Positions 6,941 to 13,497 of a DNA stretch of 64,000 nt are shown one piece after another. A program made the translations under genes and the position numbers. The stretch's first letter is position 1. Each line of letters begins with the position of its first letter. The notes below the pieces were generated by a model. The model ran no database searches, was not told the DNA's origin, and saw only the letters and a program-made list of their open reading frames with translations. Source of the stretch: Prochlorococcus sp. MIT 1314 (lineage in GTDB: Bacteria > Cyanobacteriota > Cyanobacteriia > PCC-6307 > Cyanobiaceae); assembly GCF_034093315.1 (NCBI RefSeq), contig NZ_CP139300.1:124001-188000 (forward strand), in the 5' to 3' direction.

Positions 6941-6977
6941 AAGGAATGTTTCTCTTATTCGAGATTCATTCCTTTTT
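6941..6977 (+). terminator. Rho-independent-like terminator
   Basis: AAGGAATG (6941-6948) pairs perfectly with CATTCCTT (6967-6974), with a few additional inner pairs (CTC/GAG), and is followed directly by a run of T to 6977. It closes the short transcript carrying the 13-codon ORF. Confidence 0.65.
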
Positions 6978-7047
6978 AATTTGTTTAAAAAAAAACACGT
7001 AAATTTATGAATATTAAATTATAAAAGCCAAAAATATATTTTTATTT

Positions 7048-7143
7048 TTACTTTATACAATTGAAGGGCACTTCTAGAGAGTGGCTAATTTTACCTGAAT
7101 CAAAACCAGTTTTTTGTTCTTTATTTTTTTTCAATTCGCTCAT
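7048..7143 (-). CDS. Candidate small protein (31 aa) or gene remnant
   Basis: ATG 7143 to TAA 7048-7050 gives a 31-residue peptide with a lysine-rich start (M-S-E-L-K-K-N-K-E) and a C-terminal S-L-E-V-P-F-N-C-I-K. The frame stays open about 20 codons upstream of the ATG with protein-like content (V-S-N-L-E-V-K-S-L-T-K-L-I), so this may be a truncated longer gene. Function unknown. Confidence 0.35.
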   Translation of the reverse strand: MSELKKNKEQKTGFDSGKISHSLEVPFNCIK

Positions 7144-7273
7144 AATTAGTTTTGTTAAACTTTTAACTTCTAAATTCGAAACACTAGTATCTTTTTGAAG
7201 ATTTATACAGAATTTTTATTTCCTAATTGTAATTAATTAATATTATTTTTTTATCTGGATTATCCATAGAATT

Positions 7274-7525
7274 TTAAAAAGCTCCGTTACAGTTAAATCC
7301 GCTGCAATTAATAACCCTGATAATATTCACTACGAAATTATGGAATTTATAATCATAAAAAAACGCCCAAGTCGCATATATAGCAAAACAAGAAATAGCA
7401 AAAGCAGCATATTGTAGCCAATGTATACCATAGATATCTAAACCATTTTTATCAAAATCAGAGTTATTCAAGTTTTTTTTATTTATGATAAAAATCTTTT
7501 TTAAAAAATGAGAGTTTCCTTGCAT
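7274..7525 (-). CDS. Hypothetical membrane protein (83 aa)
   Basis: The N-terminal part is lysine/asparagine-rich. A hydrophobic helix follows (about residues 38-57, with W-L-Q-Y-A-A-F-A-I-S-C-F-A-I-Y-A), then an aromatic stretch and two cysteines near the end. The middle segment (I-Y-G-I-H-W-L) is reminiscent of the protein at 11645-11800 (Y-G-M-Y-W-L), but the similarity is short. It lies 40 bp downstream of the hli gene on the same strand, so they may share a transcript. Confidence 0.55.
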   Translation of the reverse strand: MQGNSHFLKKIFIINKKNLNNSDFDKNGLDIYGIHWLQYAAFAISCFAIYATWAFFYDYKFHNFVVNIIRVINCSGFNCNGAF

Positions 7526-7565
7526 GAGAAATTGTATTTCTTAAAATTGGGACTATATTTATCTC

Positions 7566-7820
7566 TCAAATAAATCCAGGAATTATCCACCCAAAAAAGC
7601 CGTAGTTTATTATTAAAGCTAAAAAACCAATCATCGCTAATCTACCATTTGTTATCTCGGCATTTTTCCAATATTTACCCATATAGTTTTGAATTTTTTT
7701 TGAATTTTTATCTAACAAATAATTTGGTTCTAAAGGTTCTTTTAACCTTTTGATTGTATATAGAGAGAATTGGATTGTAATTGCAGTGATTACAATTATA
7801 AAAATAGTAAGATCATCCAT
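7566..7820 (-). CDS. hli: High-light-inducible (Hli) family protein, long form
   Basis: The C-terminal third contains the chlorophyll-binding signature of Hli/LHC-type helices: A-E-I-T-N-G-R-L-A-M-I-G-F-L, with Glu and Asn-Gly-Arg as pigment ligands. Hli proteins protect photosystems and chlorophyll-synthesis complexes under light stress. At 84 residues it is longer than the common 45-60 residue forms because of an N-terminal hydrophobic segment (I-F-I-I-V-I-T-A-I-T-I) that may add a second membrane span. Location in an accessory region is typical for Prochlorococcus hli genes. Confidence 0.85.
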   Translation of the reverse strand: MDDLTIFIIVITAITIQFSLYTIKRLKEPLEPNYLLDKNSKKIQNYMGKYWKNAEITNGRLAMIGFLALIINYGFFGWIIPGFI

Positions 7821-7970
7821 TTTTATATTTCATCTATAGATATATGAATAAACAAAGAATAATTGATAGTTGTAAGAATCAAACTTTTTCTTTTACAGAT
7901 TTATTAATAACAAAACTTTAACTGGAATTAGTAACAAATGTGACTTCATTTTTAAAAAACAGTAAACATT

Positions 7971-8087
7971 TTATTTATTTTTAGATTTCAAATTATAAAA
8001 AGAGTCCTGTTTTAAATTACGTTCCCTCTGGATTCCAAGATTAACTTCAAGGGCATATTGTATTACTTTTAACTTGTTAATGTATTC
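7971..8087 (-). pseudogene. Coding-like remnant without start codon (39 codons)
   Basis: The frame between stops encodes E-Y-I-N-K-L-K-V-I-Q-Y-A-L-E-V-N-L-G-I and continues to a TAA at 7971-7973, with normal protein-like composition. There is no ATG, GTG or TTG early enough to start it and no clear ribosome binding site. It may be the 3' end of a lost gene, or chance. The rest of the 7821-8180 interval shows nothing else I can support. Confidence 0.25.
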
Positions 8088-8179
8088 TTATAATAAAGAA
8101 TATTTAAAAACTAGATTTTAGGATAACATCTTTTCAATAAATATTGATTCAAAAATAAAATTACAATTAATAAGTAAAA

Positions 8180-8299
8180 TTATTTTTGTTTGATTTCGGG
8201 AAGATAAAATTTATTTCCTAATGTATAGCCTATTGACATAAGAACAAATCCAATAAGTTGTGGTAAATGTGAATTTGCAATAGAGATTTTTTCAAGCAT
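8180..8299 (-). CDS. Small hypothetical protein (39 aa)
   Basis: ATG 8299 is preceded by AAGGAG at good spacing. The product begins M-L-E-K-I-S-I-A-N-S-H-L and has a hydrophobic middle (L-I-G-F-V-L-M-S-I-G-Y-T-L-G) that could be a short membrane helix, then a lysine-containing tail. Family not recognised; the strong ribosome binding site supports expression. Confidence 0.55.
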   Translation of the reverse strand: MLEKISIANSHLPQLIGFVLMSIGYTLGNKFYLPEIKQK

Positions 8300-8358
8300 T
8301 TCTTACTCCTTAAAAGATCATGATAATAAAAAAAATTTAATTCTGTAAATTTACTTTT

Positions 8359-8523
8359 TTATGATTCTTTAATTTCACCAGATTTTTTTAGTGAATGAAC
8401 AAGTCTTTCATTTTCTGTTTTTAAATTTTCTAATGCAGACTTTGTGAATTGCTCTTTAGCCTCAAATTTTGCTGAACTTATAACTTTTTTATTAGGAAGT
8501 TTTTTTTTCGGTTCTGGATTCAT
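8359..8523 (-). CDS. Small coiled-coil-like protein (54 aa)
   Basis: The N-terminus is basic (M-N-P-E-P-K-K-K-L-P-N-K-K). A heptad-like stretch follows (L-E-N-L-K-T-E-N-E-R-L-V-H-S-L-K-K-S-G). The C-terminal part resembles the 41-residue product of 12317-12442 (L-T-N-E-N-D-F-L-V-K-N-L-K-K-A-G), so the two are probably paralogues. Soluble; function unknown. Confidence 0.6.
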   Translation of the reverse strand: MNPEPKKKLPNKKVISSAKFEAKEQFTKSALENLKTENERLVHSLKKSGEIKES

Positions 8524-8620
8524 ATTTAATAGCTTTTTAAAGATATTAGAAGATATTGTTTTTGTATTAAGTATGAATTTTTACAATTTTCTGGTTAATA
8601 ATATTTATTTACATAATAAA

Positions 8621-8833
8621 TTAATCCTCATCTTTTGGAAGTCTTAACCAACCTGAAGTCCATTCGGATTTTAGTTTTGTCCATAAGATCCTTTTAATAA
8701 CTTTTTTATTTTTAGTAGGAAAAATATCAACCCATCTATTTTCATTTTTACCACCATAAGCTTTAACCATAAAATGCCTATTACCATTAATAGTCTTTGG
8801 TGCTGTCCAACAAAGAGCGGGAGGCCATTTCAT
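8621..8833 (-). CDS. Trp-rich small protein, DUF2389/TIGR02450-like
   Basis: 70 residues with M-K-W-P-P at the start, a G-N-R-H-F-M-V segment, L-W-T-K-L-K in the second half and a terminal G-W-L-R-L-P. This spacing of Trp residues resembles the Trp-rich DUF2389 (TIGR02450) family of cyanobacteria and marine bacteria, assigned from memory. Function unknown. Confidence 0.65.
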   Translation of the reverse strand: MKWPPALCWTAPKTINGNRHFMVKAYGGKNENRWVDIFPTKNKKVIKRILWTKLKSEWTSGWLRLPKDED

Positions 8834-9039
8834 GAGAAATTTTAAAACTTAAAAAAACCAAAGGTTGCTTTGCCTTGTCAACACCAAACCATGGTCAACA
8901 ATCGTACCAATAATAAGCACAATACCTAGTAATCTAATAATAATGTTTTAATATTTTTAATTTTAGATTATATTCAAGAATTTTTATTTAAAAAATATTC
9001 TTTAAATTTTAATATATTTGAATTTAAGATTTAAATTTT

Positions 9040-9249
9040 CTAATTTTTTCTTTTTTTATTTCTAACTATAGAGTGGCATGATTCTGGATGCCATTCATTC
9101 TGAATATTTTCAATGAAGTCATAAATAAAAGAATCGGGACATCCTGTTTCTTTTTGAAGTTTTGAAAGCTCTTCTTTAATGGAATAATATACACTCGTTA
9201 TTACACCTAAGTTTTCTTCTTGGGAGGGAGCCCATTTTTTATTCTCCAT
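9040..9249 (-). CDS. Hypothetical protein (69 aa), M-E-N-K-K-W start
   Basis: The preferred start, ATG 9249, overlaps the stop of the upstream gene (9239), which suggests coupling; the frame extends to 9276. The product has a helical core (V-Y-Y-S-I-K-E-E-L-S-K-L-Q-K) and a Cys/His-bearing end (E-S-C-H-S-I-V-R-N-K-K-R-K). No known family is recognised. Confidence 0.6.
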   Translation of the reverse strand: MENKKWAPSQEENLGVITSVYYSIKEELSKLQKETGCPDSFIYDFIENIQNEWHPESCHSIVRNKKRKN

Positions 9250-9439
9250 TATCACGATATGAACTGTTTTCCACAATATCGTAATAGGTTATATTTTCAT
9301 AATCAGCATCTGAGCAACATAAATCACCATATAATTCCTCTAACAACTCGTAGGCATCTGAATACTTGTCAAAACTTTGGGCGGTTAATTTGTCATCTTT
9401 CCCATCAATTCTAATTATTTTGTAGGTTACATTTAACAC
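9239..9439 (-). CDS. Hypothetical acidic protein (66 aa)
   Basis: Begins M-L-N-V-T-Y-K-I-I-R-I-D and is rich in Asp, Glu and Tyr (E-L-L-E-E-L-Y-G-D-L-C-C-S-D). It is probably a small soluble alpha/beta protein. It is the first of a two-gene overlapping unit with 9040-9249. Function unknown. Confidence 0.6.
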   Translation of the reverse strand: MLNVTYKIIRIDGKDDKLTAQSFDKYSDAYELLEELYGDLCCSDADYENITYYDIVENSSYRDNGE

Positions 9440-9489
9440 AGATGCAAAAGTATTTTTTGATTCATTAGAACATCTTATAAATAAAAATC

Positions 9490-9696
9490 TTATTTAGGAG
9501 TATTGGTTGGGTAAAGCTTTTGAATTTTATTTTGCTGAATTTGTATTTTTCTTTGTTCATATTTTTTTGACATTATTTTTCTGATAAATAATTGTGGGAT
9601 AAGCCAAACTAATGCAATAGCTATAGCCATGAAAACGGGATTTCTCCAGGTTAACCTAATAATTTCTTGTATAAATTCTTGATTTAGAATTTCCAT
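9490..9696 (-). CDS. Small single-span membrane protein (68 aa)
   Basis: A short N-terminal amphipathic part is followed by one hydrophobic helix (about residues 20-38, P-V-F-M-A-I-A-I-A-L-V-W-L-I-P) and a strongly basic, Gln-rich tail. Such a layout suggests an inner-membrane anchor with a cytoplasmic tail. Function unknown. Confidence 0.6.
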   Translation of the reverse strand: MEILNQEFIQEIIRLTWRNPVFMAIAIALVWLIPQLFIRKIMSKKYEQRKIQIQQNKIQKLYPTNTPK

Positions 9697-9869
9697 AAAC
9701 TAAATATTGGATGATAAAAATATCTTCGCTTTCTTTTAAAAATTATTGAACACTAAAAATATTATAACCTTAAAAAATTCTTATCAGAAATTTTATAACT
9801 TTTTTCTTTTTCTGGTTTGTGTTTTTTTATATTTGGATTTAGATTGATTTTTTATTTTTTAGTTTAAAG

Positions 9870-10535
9870 ATGCCTACTTATCTAATTACAGGATCAAATA
9901 GGGGTATTGGATTAGAATTATGTAAGCAAGTTCAAAAGAGGGGAGATAATGTAATTGCAACGTGTAGAAAAGCTTCAAAAGAACTTAGAGATTTAGGAGT
10001 GAGAATTGAAGAGAATATAGAAATTTCTTCTGATGAGTCGATAACAAATTTGTGTAAAAAACTATCTGGAGTTAATTTAGATTGTTTAATTCATAATGCA
10101 GGCATTTATGAATTTAATTCTTTCGAAAACTTAGATAAAAAAAGTATTATGCGTCAATTTGAAGTCAATGCATTGAGTCCAATATGGATGACTCAATCAC
10201 TTAAGCATCTTTTAAAAAGATCTTCTAAAGTTGCTTTTATCACAAGTAGAATGGGATCTATTGAAGATAATACATCTGGAACTTCTTATGGTTATAGGAT
10301 GTCTAAAGTCGCCTTGTCTATGGCAGCAAAATCACTTTCTATAGACTTATCAAAAGAAAATATTTATGTAGCTATTTTGCATCCCGGGTTAGTGAGTACA
10401 AGAATGACTGGTTTTACTCAAAATGGAATTAGTCCTGAAGAATCAGCAAATGGACTTTTAAAACGTATTGATTCTCTAAACAAAAAAAACTCAGGTACAT
10501 TTTGGCATGCCAATGGAGAAGTTTTGCCCTGGTAA
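9870..10535 (+). CDS. Short-chain dehydrogenase/reductase (SDR)
   Basis: 221 residues with a classical SDR core: the N-terminal cofactor motif T-G-S-N-R-G-I-G-L-E-L (residues 7-17), the N-A-G motif (L-I-H-N-A-G) near residue 77, a catalytic Ser around T-S-R-M-G-S, and the Y-x-x-x-K pair in Y-G-Y-R-M-S-K. NAD(P)-dependent oxidoreductase; substrate unknown. The overall type is close to C-factor-like SDRs. It stands alone on the plus strand between accessory genes. Confidence 0.9.
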   Translation: MPTYLITGSNRGIGLELCKQVQKRGDNVIATCRKASKELRDLGVRIEENIEISSDESITNLCKKLSGVNLDCLIHNAGIYEFNSFENLDKKSIMRQFEVNALSPIWMTQSLKHLLKRSSKVAFITSRMGSIEDNTSGTSYGYRMSKVALSMAAKSLSIDLSKENIYVAILHPGLVSTRMTGFTQNGISPEESANGLLKRIDSLNKKNSGTFWHANGEVLPW

Positions 10536-10668
10536 TATCTTTACCTTTGTATTGCAGAGATTTATATCTTTAATTTGTTAAAAAACTTTTAAATTTTTAA
10601 CGAATTTCTTTCCTTGTTTAATTCTTTTAGTTATGTTAAAAAAAAACATTAGTAAAGGAGGTGATTCA

Positions 10669-10791
10669 TTGTCGTATCTACCGAAAAATGCGGTTACCAA
10701 AGGGACCGTGAATTCAGTATCTTCATCACATTCATCGGTCTCTTTTTCTTTAATTAAGAAAAAAGGTTTTATTATCAATAGATTCATATAA
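10669..10791 (+). CDS. Candidate 40-aa protein with maximal Shine-Dalgarno
   Basis: TTG 10669 is preceded by AAAGGAGGTGAT (10653-10664), a perfect 12-nt complement of the usual bacterial 16S rRNA 3' end and far stronger than other sites in the window. The product begins M-S-Y-L-P-K-N-A-V-T-K-G-T-V and is Ser/Lys-rich. Its first half is higher in GC than the surroundings. A strong terminator follows at 10809-10848. It could instead be a small regulatory RNA that uses the anti-Shine-Dalgarno complement. Confidence 0.5.
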   Translation: MSYLPKNAVTKGTVNSVSSSHSSVSFSLIKKKGFIINRFI

Positions 10792-10808
10792 ATCAAACCT
10801 TAATAATC

Positions 10809-10848
10809 AAAAGCTCTGCATCTTAGTTAGTTGCAGAGCTTTTTTTTA
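10809..10848 (+). terminator. Strong Rho-independent terminator
   Basis: AGCTCTGCA (10812-10820) pairs perfectly with TGCAGAGCT (10832-10840) around an 11-nt loop, and flanking A and T runs extend the stem. A T run follows on the plus strand, with A residues on the other side, so it could act in both directions. It closes the short transcript of the 40-aa ORF. Confidence 0.8.
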
Positions 10849-10870
10849 TCAATTTAAATAGTCTTTCAAA

Positions 10871-11122
10871 ATGTACTCTATCTTTTTTGGCCGAAATAAA
10901 TTAAGGCTAAAAAAAGATAATGTGCTTACCAAAGCGATTAAATACTATCCAATTGATGAGTTGCTAGTTACTTCACTCATTTATTTTGATTTTTGTCTGA
11001 GGAATTTATTATTTGAGAGAAAATCACAATTGATATCATTAAAAAAAATAAAAGGATGTAAGTTACGTTCATTTATAAAAAAATGCTTATTATCAAAAAT
11101 ATTATTCCTAGAACTACCGTAA
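10871..11122 (+). CDS. Doubtful hypothetical ORF (83 aa)
   Basis: Open frame from an ATG without a clear ribosome binding site. The product is very basic (K-K-I-K-G-C-K-L-R-S-F-I-K-K-C) and overlaps the 3' end of the better-supported minus-strand gene at 11073. I list it only because it is the sole candidate between 10850 and 11070; it may be non-coding. Confidence 0.2.
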   Translation: MYSIFFGRNKLRLKKDNVLTKAIKYYPIDELLVTSLIYFDFCLRNLLFERKSQLISLKKIKGCKLRSFIKKCLLSKILFLELP

Positions 11123-11327
11123 CAATTGATCCGTCAACTAATAAGTCTTTCCATGTATAACTTTTAAGCATCCTTGTTTTATCTTCCTCACTCATAAGGT
11201 TCTTCAACCAAGTCCAATCTAATAGCTGTGTCAGAGCGACACCAAATATTAAATGACCAATCAAAATGCCAACTAGATCAATTCTAGAAATATCTTTGGT
11301 GAAACTTGTAATAATAAAAAATTCCAC
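11073..11327 (-). CDS. Hypothetical two-span membrane protein (84 aa)
   Basis: The GTG start at 11327 overlaps the stop of the upstream gene (TAGTG). There are two hydrophobic stretches (about residues 17-35 and 66-84), with a soluble loop in between containing M-S-E-E-D-K-T-R-M-L-K-S-Y-T-W. Family not recognised. Confidence 0.6.
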   Translation of the reverse strand: MEFFIITSFTKDISRIDLVGILIGHLIFGVALTQLLDWTWLKNLMSEEDKTRMLKSYTWKDLLVDGSIVTVVLGIIFLIISIFL

Positions 11328-11554
11328 TAGCTTTTGTCTTTATTAGATAAGGCCCCACCCTCTTCTTTGTATTTTTCCCAAGCTTCACTTAGTTTTGCTT
11401 TAGAAAAATTTTGTTTCCCCTCAGAGAATTTATTTTTGAGATTATTAAAACTATTCGAAAGCTCTTTCTTTGTTGGTTCATCAAGAAAGTTTGATGTCAA
11501 TTTCCATAAATACCAGCTACTAGCTAGAAGAAGAATTAATCCCAGTAATTGCAT
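11327..11554 (-). CDS. Hypothetical membrane-anchored protein (75 aa)
   Basis: An N-terminal hydrophobic helix (L-L-G-L-I-L-L-L-A-S-S-W-Y-L-W) precedes a charged helical tail (K-N-K-F-S-E-G-K-Q-N-F-S-K-A-K), which suggests a membrane anchor with a coiled or amphipathic domain. It is translationally coupled to 11073-11327 by a 1-nt overlap. Confidence 0.6.
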   Translation of the reverse strand: MQLLGLILLLASSWYLWKLTSNFLDEPTKKELSNSFNNLKNKFSEGKQNFSKAKLSEAWEKYKEEGGALSNKDKS

Positions 11555-11644
11555 ATTAGTTTTTTACTATGCTACAACCTTTTTATTGGTTTCGATAAAT
11601 TAATTTATTTAATACTTATTGAATTTTTTGTTGTTAAATCAAAA

Positions 11645-11800
11645 TTAAAACTTTAACCAGTGAAAAAAAATTCTATCTAGCAACCAAATAGTTAACCCCC
11701 CTTCCAGGAAAGCTAGCCAGTACATACCATAATCAGAAAACCCCATTTGTTCTTTGACGGTTTTGAGTAATTTTTTATGAGCTTTAATGAGATCTTTCAT
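11645..11800 (-). CDS. Small membrane protein (51 aa)
   Basis: The preferred start is ATG 11800; the frame extends further upstream. A basic N-terminus (M-K-D-L-I-K-A-H-K-K-L-L-K-T-V) is followed by Y-G-M-Y-W-L-A-F-L-E-G-G-L and a terminal membrane-like segment I-W-L-L-D-R-I-F-F-H-W. Function unknown. Confidence 0.55.
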   Translation of the reverse strand: MKDLIKAHKKLLKTVKEQMGFSDYGMYWLAFLEGGLTIWLLDRIFFHWLKF

Positions 11801-11817
11801 TAATAAATAAAAATGTT

Positions 11818-12069
11818 TTAAAACTGCTGAATTTCTCGAACTAAAAAACCCTTTCCATAGCAAGATAGACACGTTTTAGTCTCATCTAATGAAATTCTTA
11901 GAAAACCTGCTCCATTACATCTGAGGCAAGTCACCTTAGTAGTTGAGTAGAGTTTTGACTTGATTTTAGCAGCACGGTTTAAGTAGGAAACAGTTTCTTT
12001 ACGACCGTTTGCTTTAGCAGCTTTGTTTAAAAGTTTTTTGTATTTGATTTTAAGTTCTTGAATTTTCAT
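11818..12069 (-). CDS. Mini-protein with DnaJ-type zinc finger (83 aa)
   Basis: An N-terminal basic helical region is followed by two C-x-x-C-x-G-x-G repeats, C-L-R-C-N-G-A-G and C-L-S-C-Y-G-K-G, exactly the repeat of the DnaJ cysteine-rich domain. One pair of repeats is enough for one zinc site. J-domain and substrate-binding domains are absent, so it is not a co-chaperone in the usual sense. Similar stand-alone fingers occur in cyanobacteria and plastids (thiol or assembly roles); the role here is unknown. Confidence 0.75.
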   Translation of the reverse strand: MKIQELKIKYKKLLNKAAKANGRKETVSYLNRAAKIKSKLYSTTKVTCLRCNGAGFLRISLDETKTCLSCYGKGFLVREIQQF

Positions 12070-12316
12070 TTTTTATAGGGACTTAGTGTACAAATATTAG
12101 GTAAATTCAAGGTTTAAATACTTAATAAAACTATGAATTTTCCGTTTATATTTCTAATCAGATCTCTTCTTGAGATTAAATAAATATAGCTATTTTTTAT
12201 TTTTAATGGTAATTGTAGAAAATTGGATATTTAATATAAAATTAATGTTTGGTTAACTTAAAACTGATTTTATATATTTTTATATGGGAAAAATATCATC
12301 TTCAAGCTCTAGATTA

Positions 12317-12442
12317 TTATCCAGCCTTTTTTAAATTTTTTACTAGAAAATCATTTTCATTTGTAAGATCATCAAACTTTGATTTTTTTAACTCTTTTTT
12401 TAATTCAGGAGTTAAGTCTTTTTTAGTCTTGTTCAGATTCAT
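12317..12442 (-). CDS. Small coiled-coil-like protein (41 aa)
   Basis: Begins M-N-L-N-K-T-K-K-D-L-T-P and ends in L-T-N-E-N-D-F-L-V-K-N-L-K-K-A-G, which resembles the C-terminal part of the 54-aa product of 8359-8523. The conserved E-N-x-x-L-V-x-x-L-K-K pattern in two unlinked genes supports real coding on this strand rather than the opposite one. The 12070-12316 stretch upstream holds nothing I can support. Confidence 0.55.
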   Translation of the reverse strand: MNLNKTKKDLTPELKKELKKSKFDDLTNENDFLVKNLKKAG

Positions 12443-12508
12443 AGGAATTGAAATTATTCTAAATGAAATTAAAAAAACAATCGAATCCTACTGATCCCAA
12501 AAGAAAAT

Positions 12509-12617
12509 TGTGGATAGTTAAAAAAAAAAAAAATAATATTTTATTTTGCTCATAGAAAACGAATTTAATCAACATATTGTGGAAAACCCTGTTGAAAAAC
12601 ACTTAAAAAGTGGATAA
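12509..12617. promoter_or_regulatory. Cluster of DnaA-box-like sites
   Basis: Four 9-mers related to the DnaA box lie in one intergenic gap, all in the same orientation: TGTGGATAG (12509-12517), TGTGGAAAA (12578-12586), TGTTGAAAA (12590-12598) and AGTGGATAA (12609-12617). Read on the minus strand they give CTATCCACA, TTTTCCACA, TTTTCAACA and TTATCCACT. A poly-A tract and AT-rich DNA lie between the first and second. No dnaA or dnaN is in the window, so this may be an origin, a titration site or a regulatory site. Confidence 0.5.
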
Positions 12618-12725
12618 CTCTCGGGGATCATTATCAAAACAAGCTTTTATCAAATAATTTTTGAGTATTAATACTTCATCAATAAAAACTAAAATGAAGT
12701 TTAAAAAGTACCATAATCATATGTT

Positions 12726-12836
12726 ATGACTATGGGATCATTACTTTTTAAATTTAAAAAAGATTCTTTTCTAGATGCTAATGTTGAAAAAAATTTAAAA
12801 AGTTTTTTCTTGATGATGTATCAATTTAACAATTAA
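12726..12836 (+). CDS. Candidate small protein (36 aa)
   Basis: ATG 12726 to TAA 12834-12836. Product M-T-M-G-S-L-L-F-K-F-K-K-D and onward, with an aromatic end (F-F-L-M-M-Y-Q-F). No clear ribosome binding site and no recognised family; it lies about 110 bp after the DnaA-box-like cluster. Could be spurious. Confidence 0.3.
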   Translation: MTMGSLLFKFKKDSFLDANVEKNLKSFFLMMYQFNN

Positions 12837-12977
12837 AGTAAAGAAAAATAAACCTTAACTTGAATTTTTTAGTTTTTGTCTTAGTTGGTCTTTAAATATT
12901 TAATTCGGTTATCTCTATGGAAATATTTCTCAAAGTTAAAATTAATAAGATAATTTTAAAGTGAATAATTACTCAAA

Positions 12978-13214
12978 ATGTCAGAAGAAAAAAAAGACTC
13001 AAAAAAATGTTCCGGAAAGAAAAACGTTATGTTTGCCTACGGTTTTATACAACTTGGTTCTAGTTTTGTATCTGCAATAGCCTTAGCAGCTATTGCTTTT
13101 GGATTCTGCTCAGTAAAAAAAGAATCTAAACTTTTCAATAAATGTGTTGCCGAAATTATTGAAGATGGTGGTACCAGTTCTGAGGCAGTAAGGTATTGCA
13201 ATGGGGGTAATTAA
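12978..13214 (+). CDS. Hypothetical membrane protein with cysteines (78 aa)
   Basis: A lysine-rich start (M-S-E-E-K-K-D-S-K-K-C) is followed by a hydrophobic helix at about residues 25-46 (G-S-S-F-V-S-A-I-A-L-A-A-I-A-F-G-F-C). The C-terminal part carries two more cysteines (K-C-V-A-E-I-I and Y-C-N-G), as if for a disulfide on the outer side. Function unknown. Confidence 0.65.
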   Translation: MSEEKKDSKKCSGKKNVMFAYGFIQLGSSFVSAIALAAIAFGFCSVKKESKLFNKCVAEIIEDGGTSSEAVRYCNGGN

Positions 13215-13236
13215 AATCTCCTCACAGAATAAATAA

Positions 13237-13479
13237 ATGAATTCAACCTGTGACTTGATTATTGATTCTTTGAAAGAGGAGCCAATTGGAGAAACTAATC
13301 ATTTTATTTGGTTCATAACAGATATTGGCATTGTTGCCTTGTTTAAAAGAGAAGAGAATCTTGAAACTTATAGTTCGAATGTCGAAATTGAGGCCAATAA
13401 AATTGCTTTGGATATAACTAAAGAAGAGAAAGAGTACCTCAAAATAAAAGAGAGACAGCTTTTCTTGTTTTATTCGTAA
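13237..13479 (+). CDS. Hypothetical soluble protein (80 aa)
   Basis: Starts M-N-S-T-C-D-L-I-I-D-S-L. A beta-like middle (H-F-I-W-F-I-T-D-I-G-I-V-A-L-F) is followed by an acidic helical end (I-T-K-E-E-K-E-Y-L-K-I-K). It follows 12978-13214 by 22 bp on the same strand and may share its transcript. No known domain. Confidence 0.6.
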   Translation: MNSTCDLIIDSLKEEPIGETNHFIWFITDIGIVALFKREENLETYSSNVEIEANKIALDITKEEKEYLKIKERQLFLFYS

Positions 13480-13497
13480 GTTAAGATCTTTCTTGAT

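Noticed and set aside
10653-10664. AAAGGAGGTGAT as a remnant of a 16S rRNA 3' end on the minus strand
   Set aside because: Only 12 nt match and the conserved upstream 16S sequence is missing; a Shine-Dalgarno is simpler.
10578-10796. Minus-strand frame over the maximal Shine-Dalgarno element
   Set aside because: The plus strand shows the ribosome binding site, ORF and oriented terminator; the minus frame has no support.
12249-12494. Plus-strand frame over 12317-12442
   Set aside because: The minus-strand 41-aa product has a paralogue at 8359-8523, so the minus strand is preferred.
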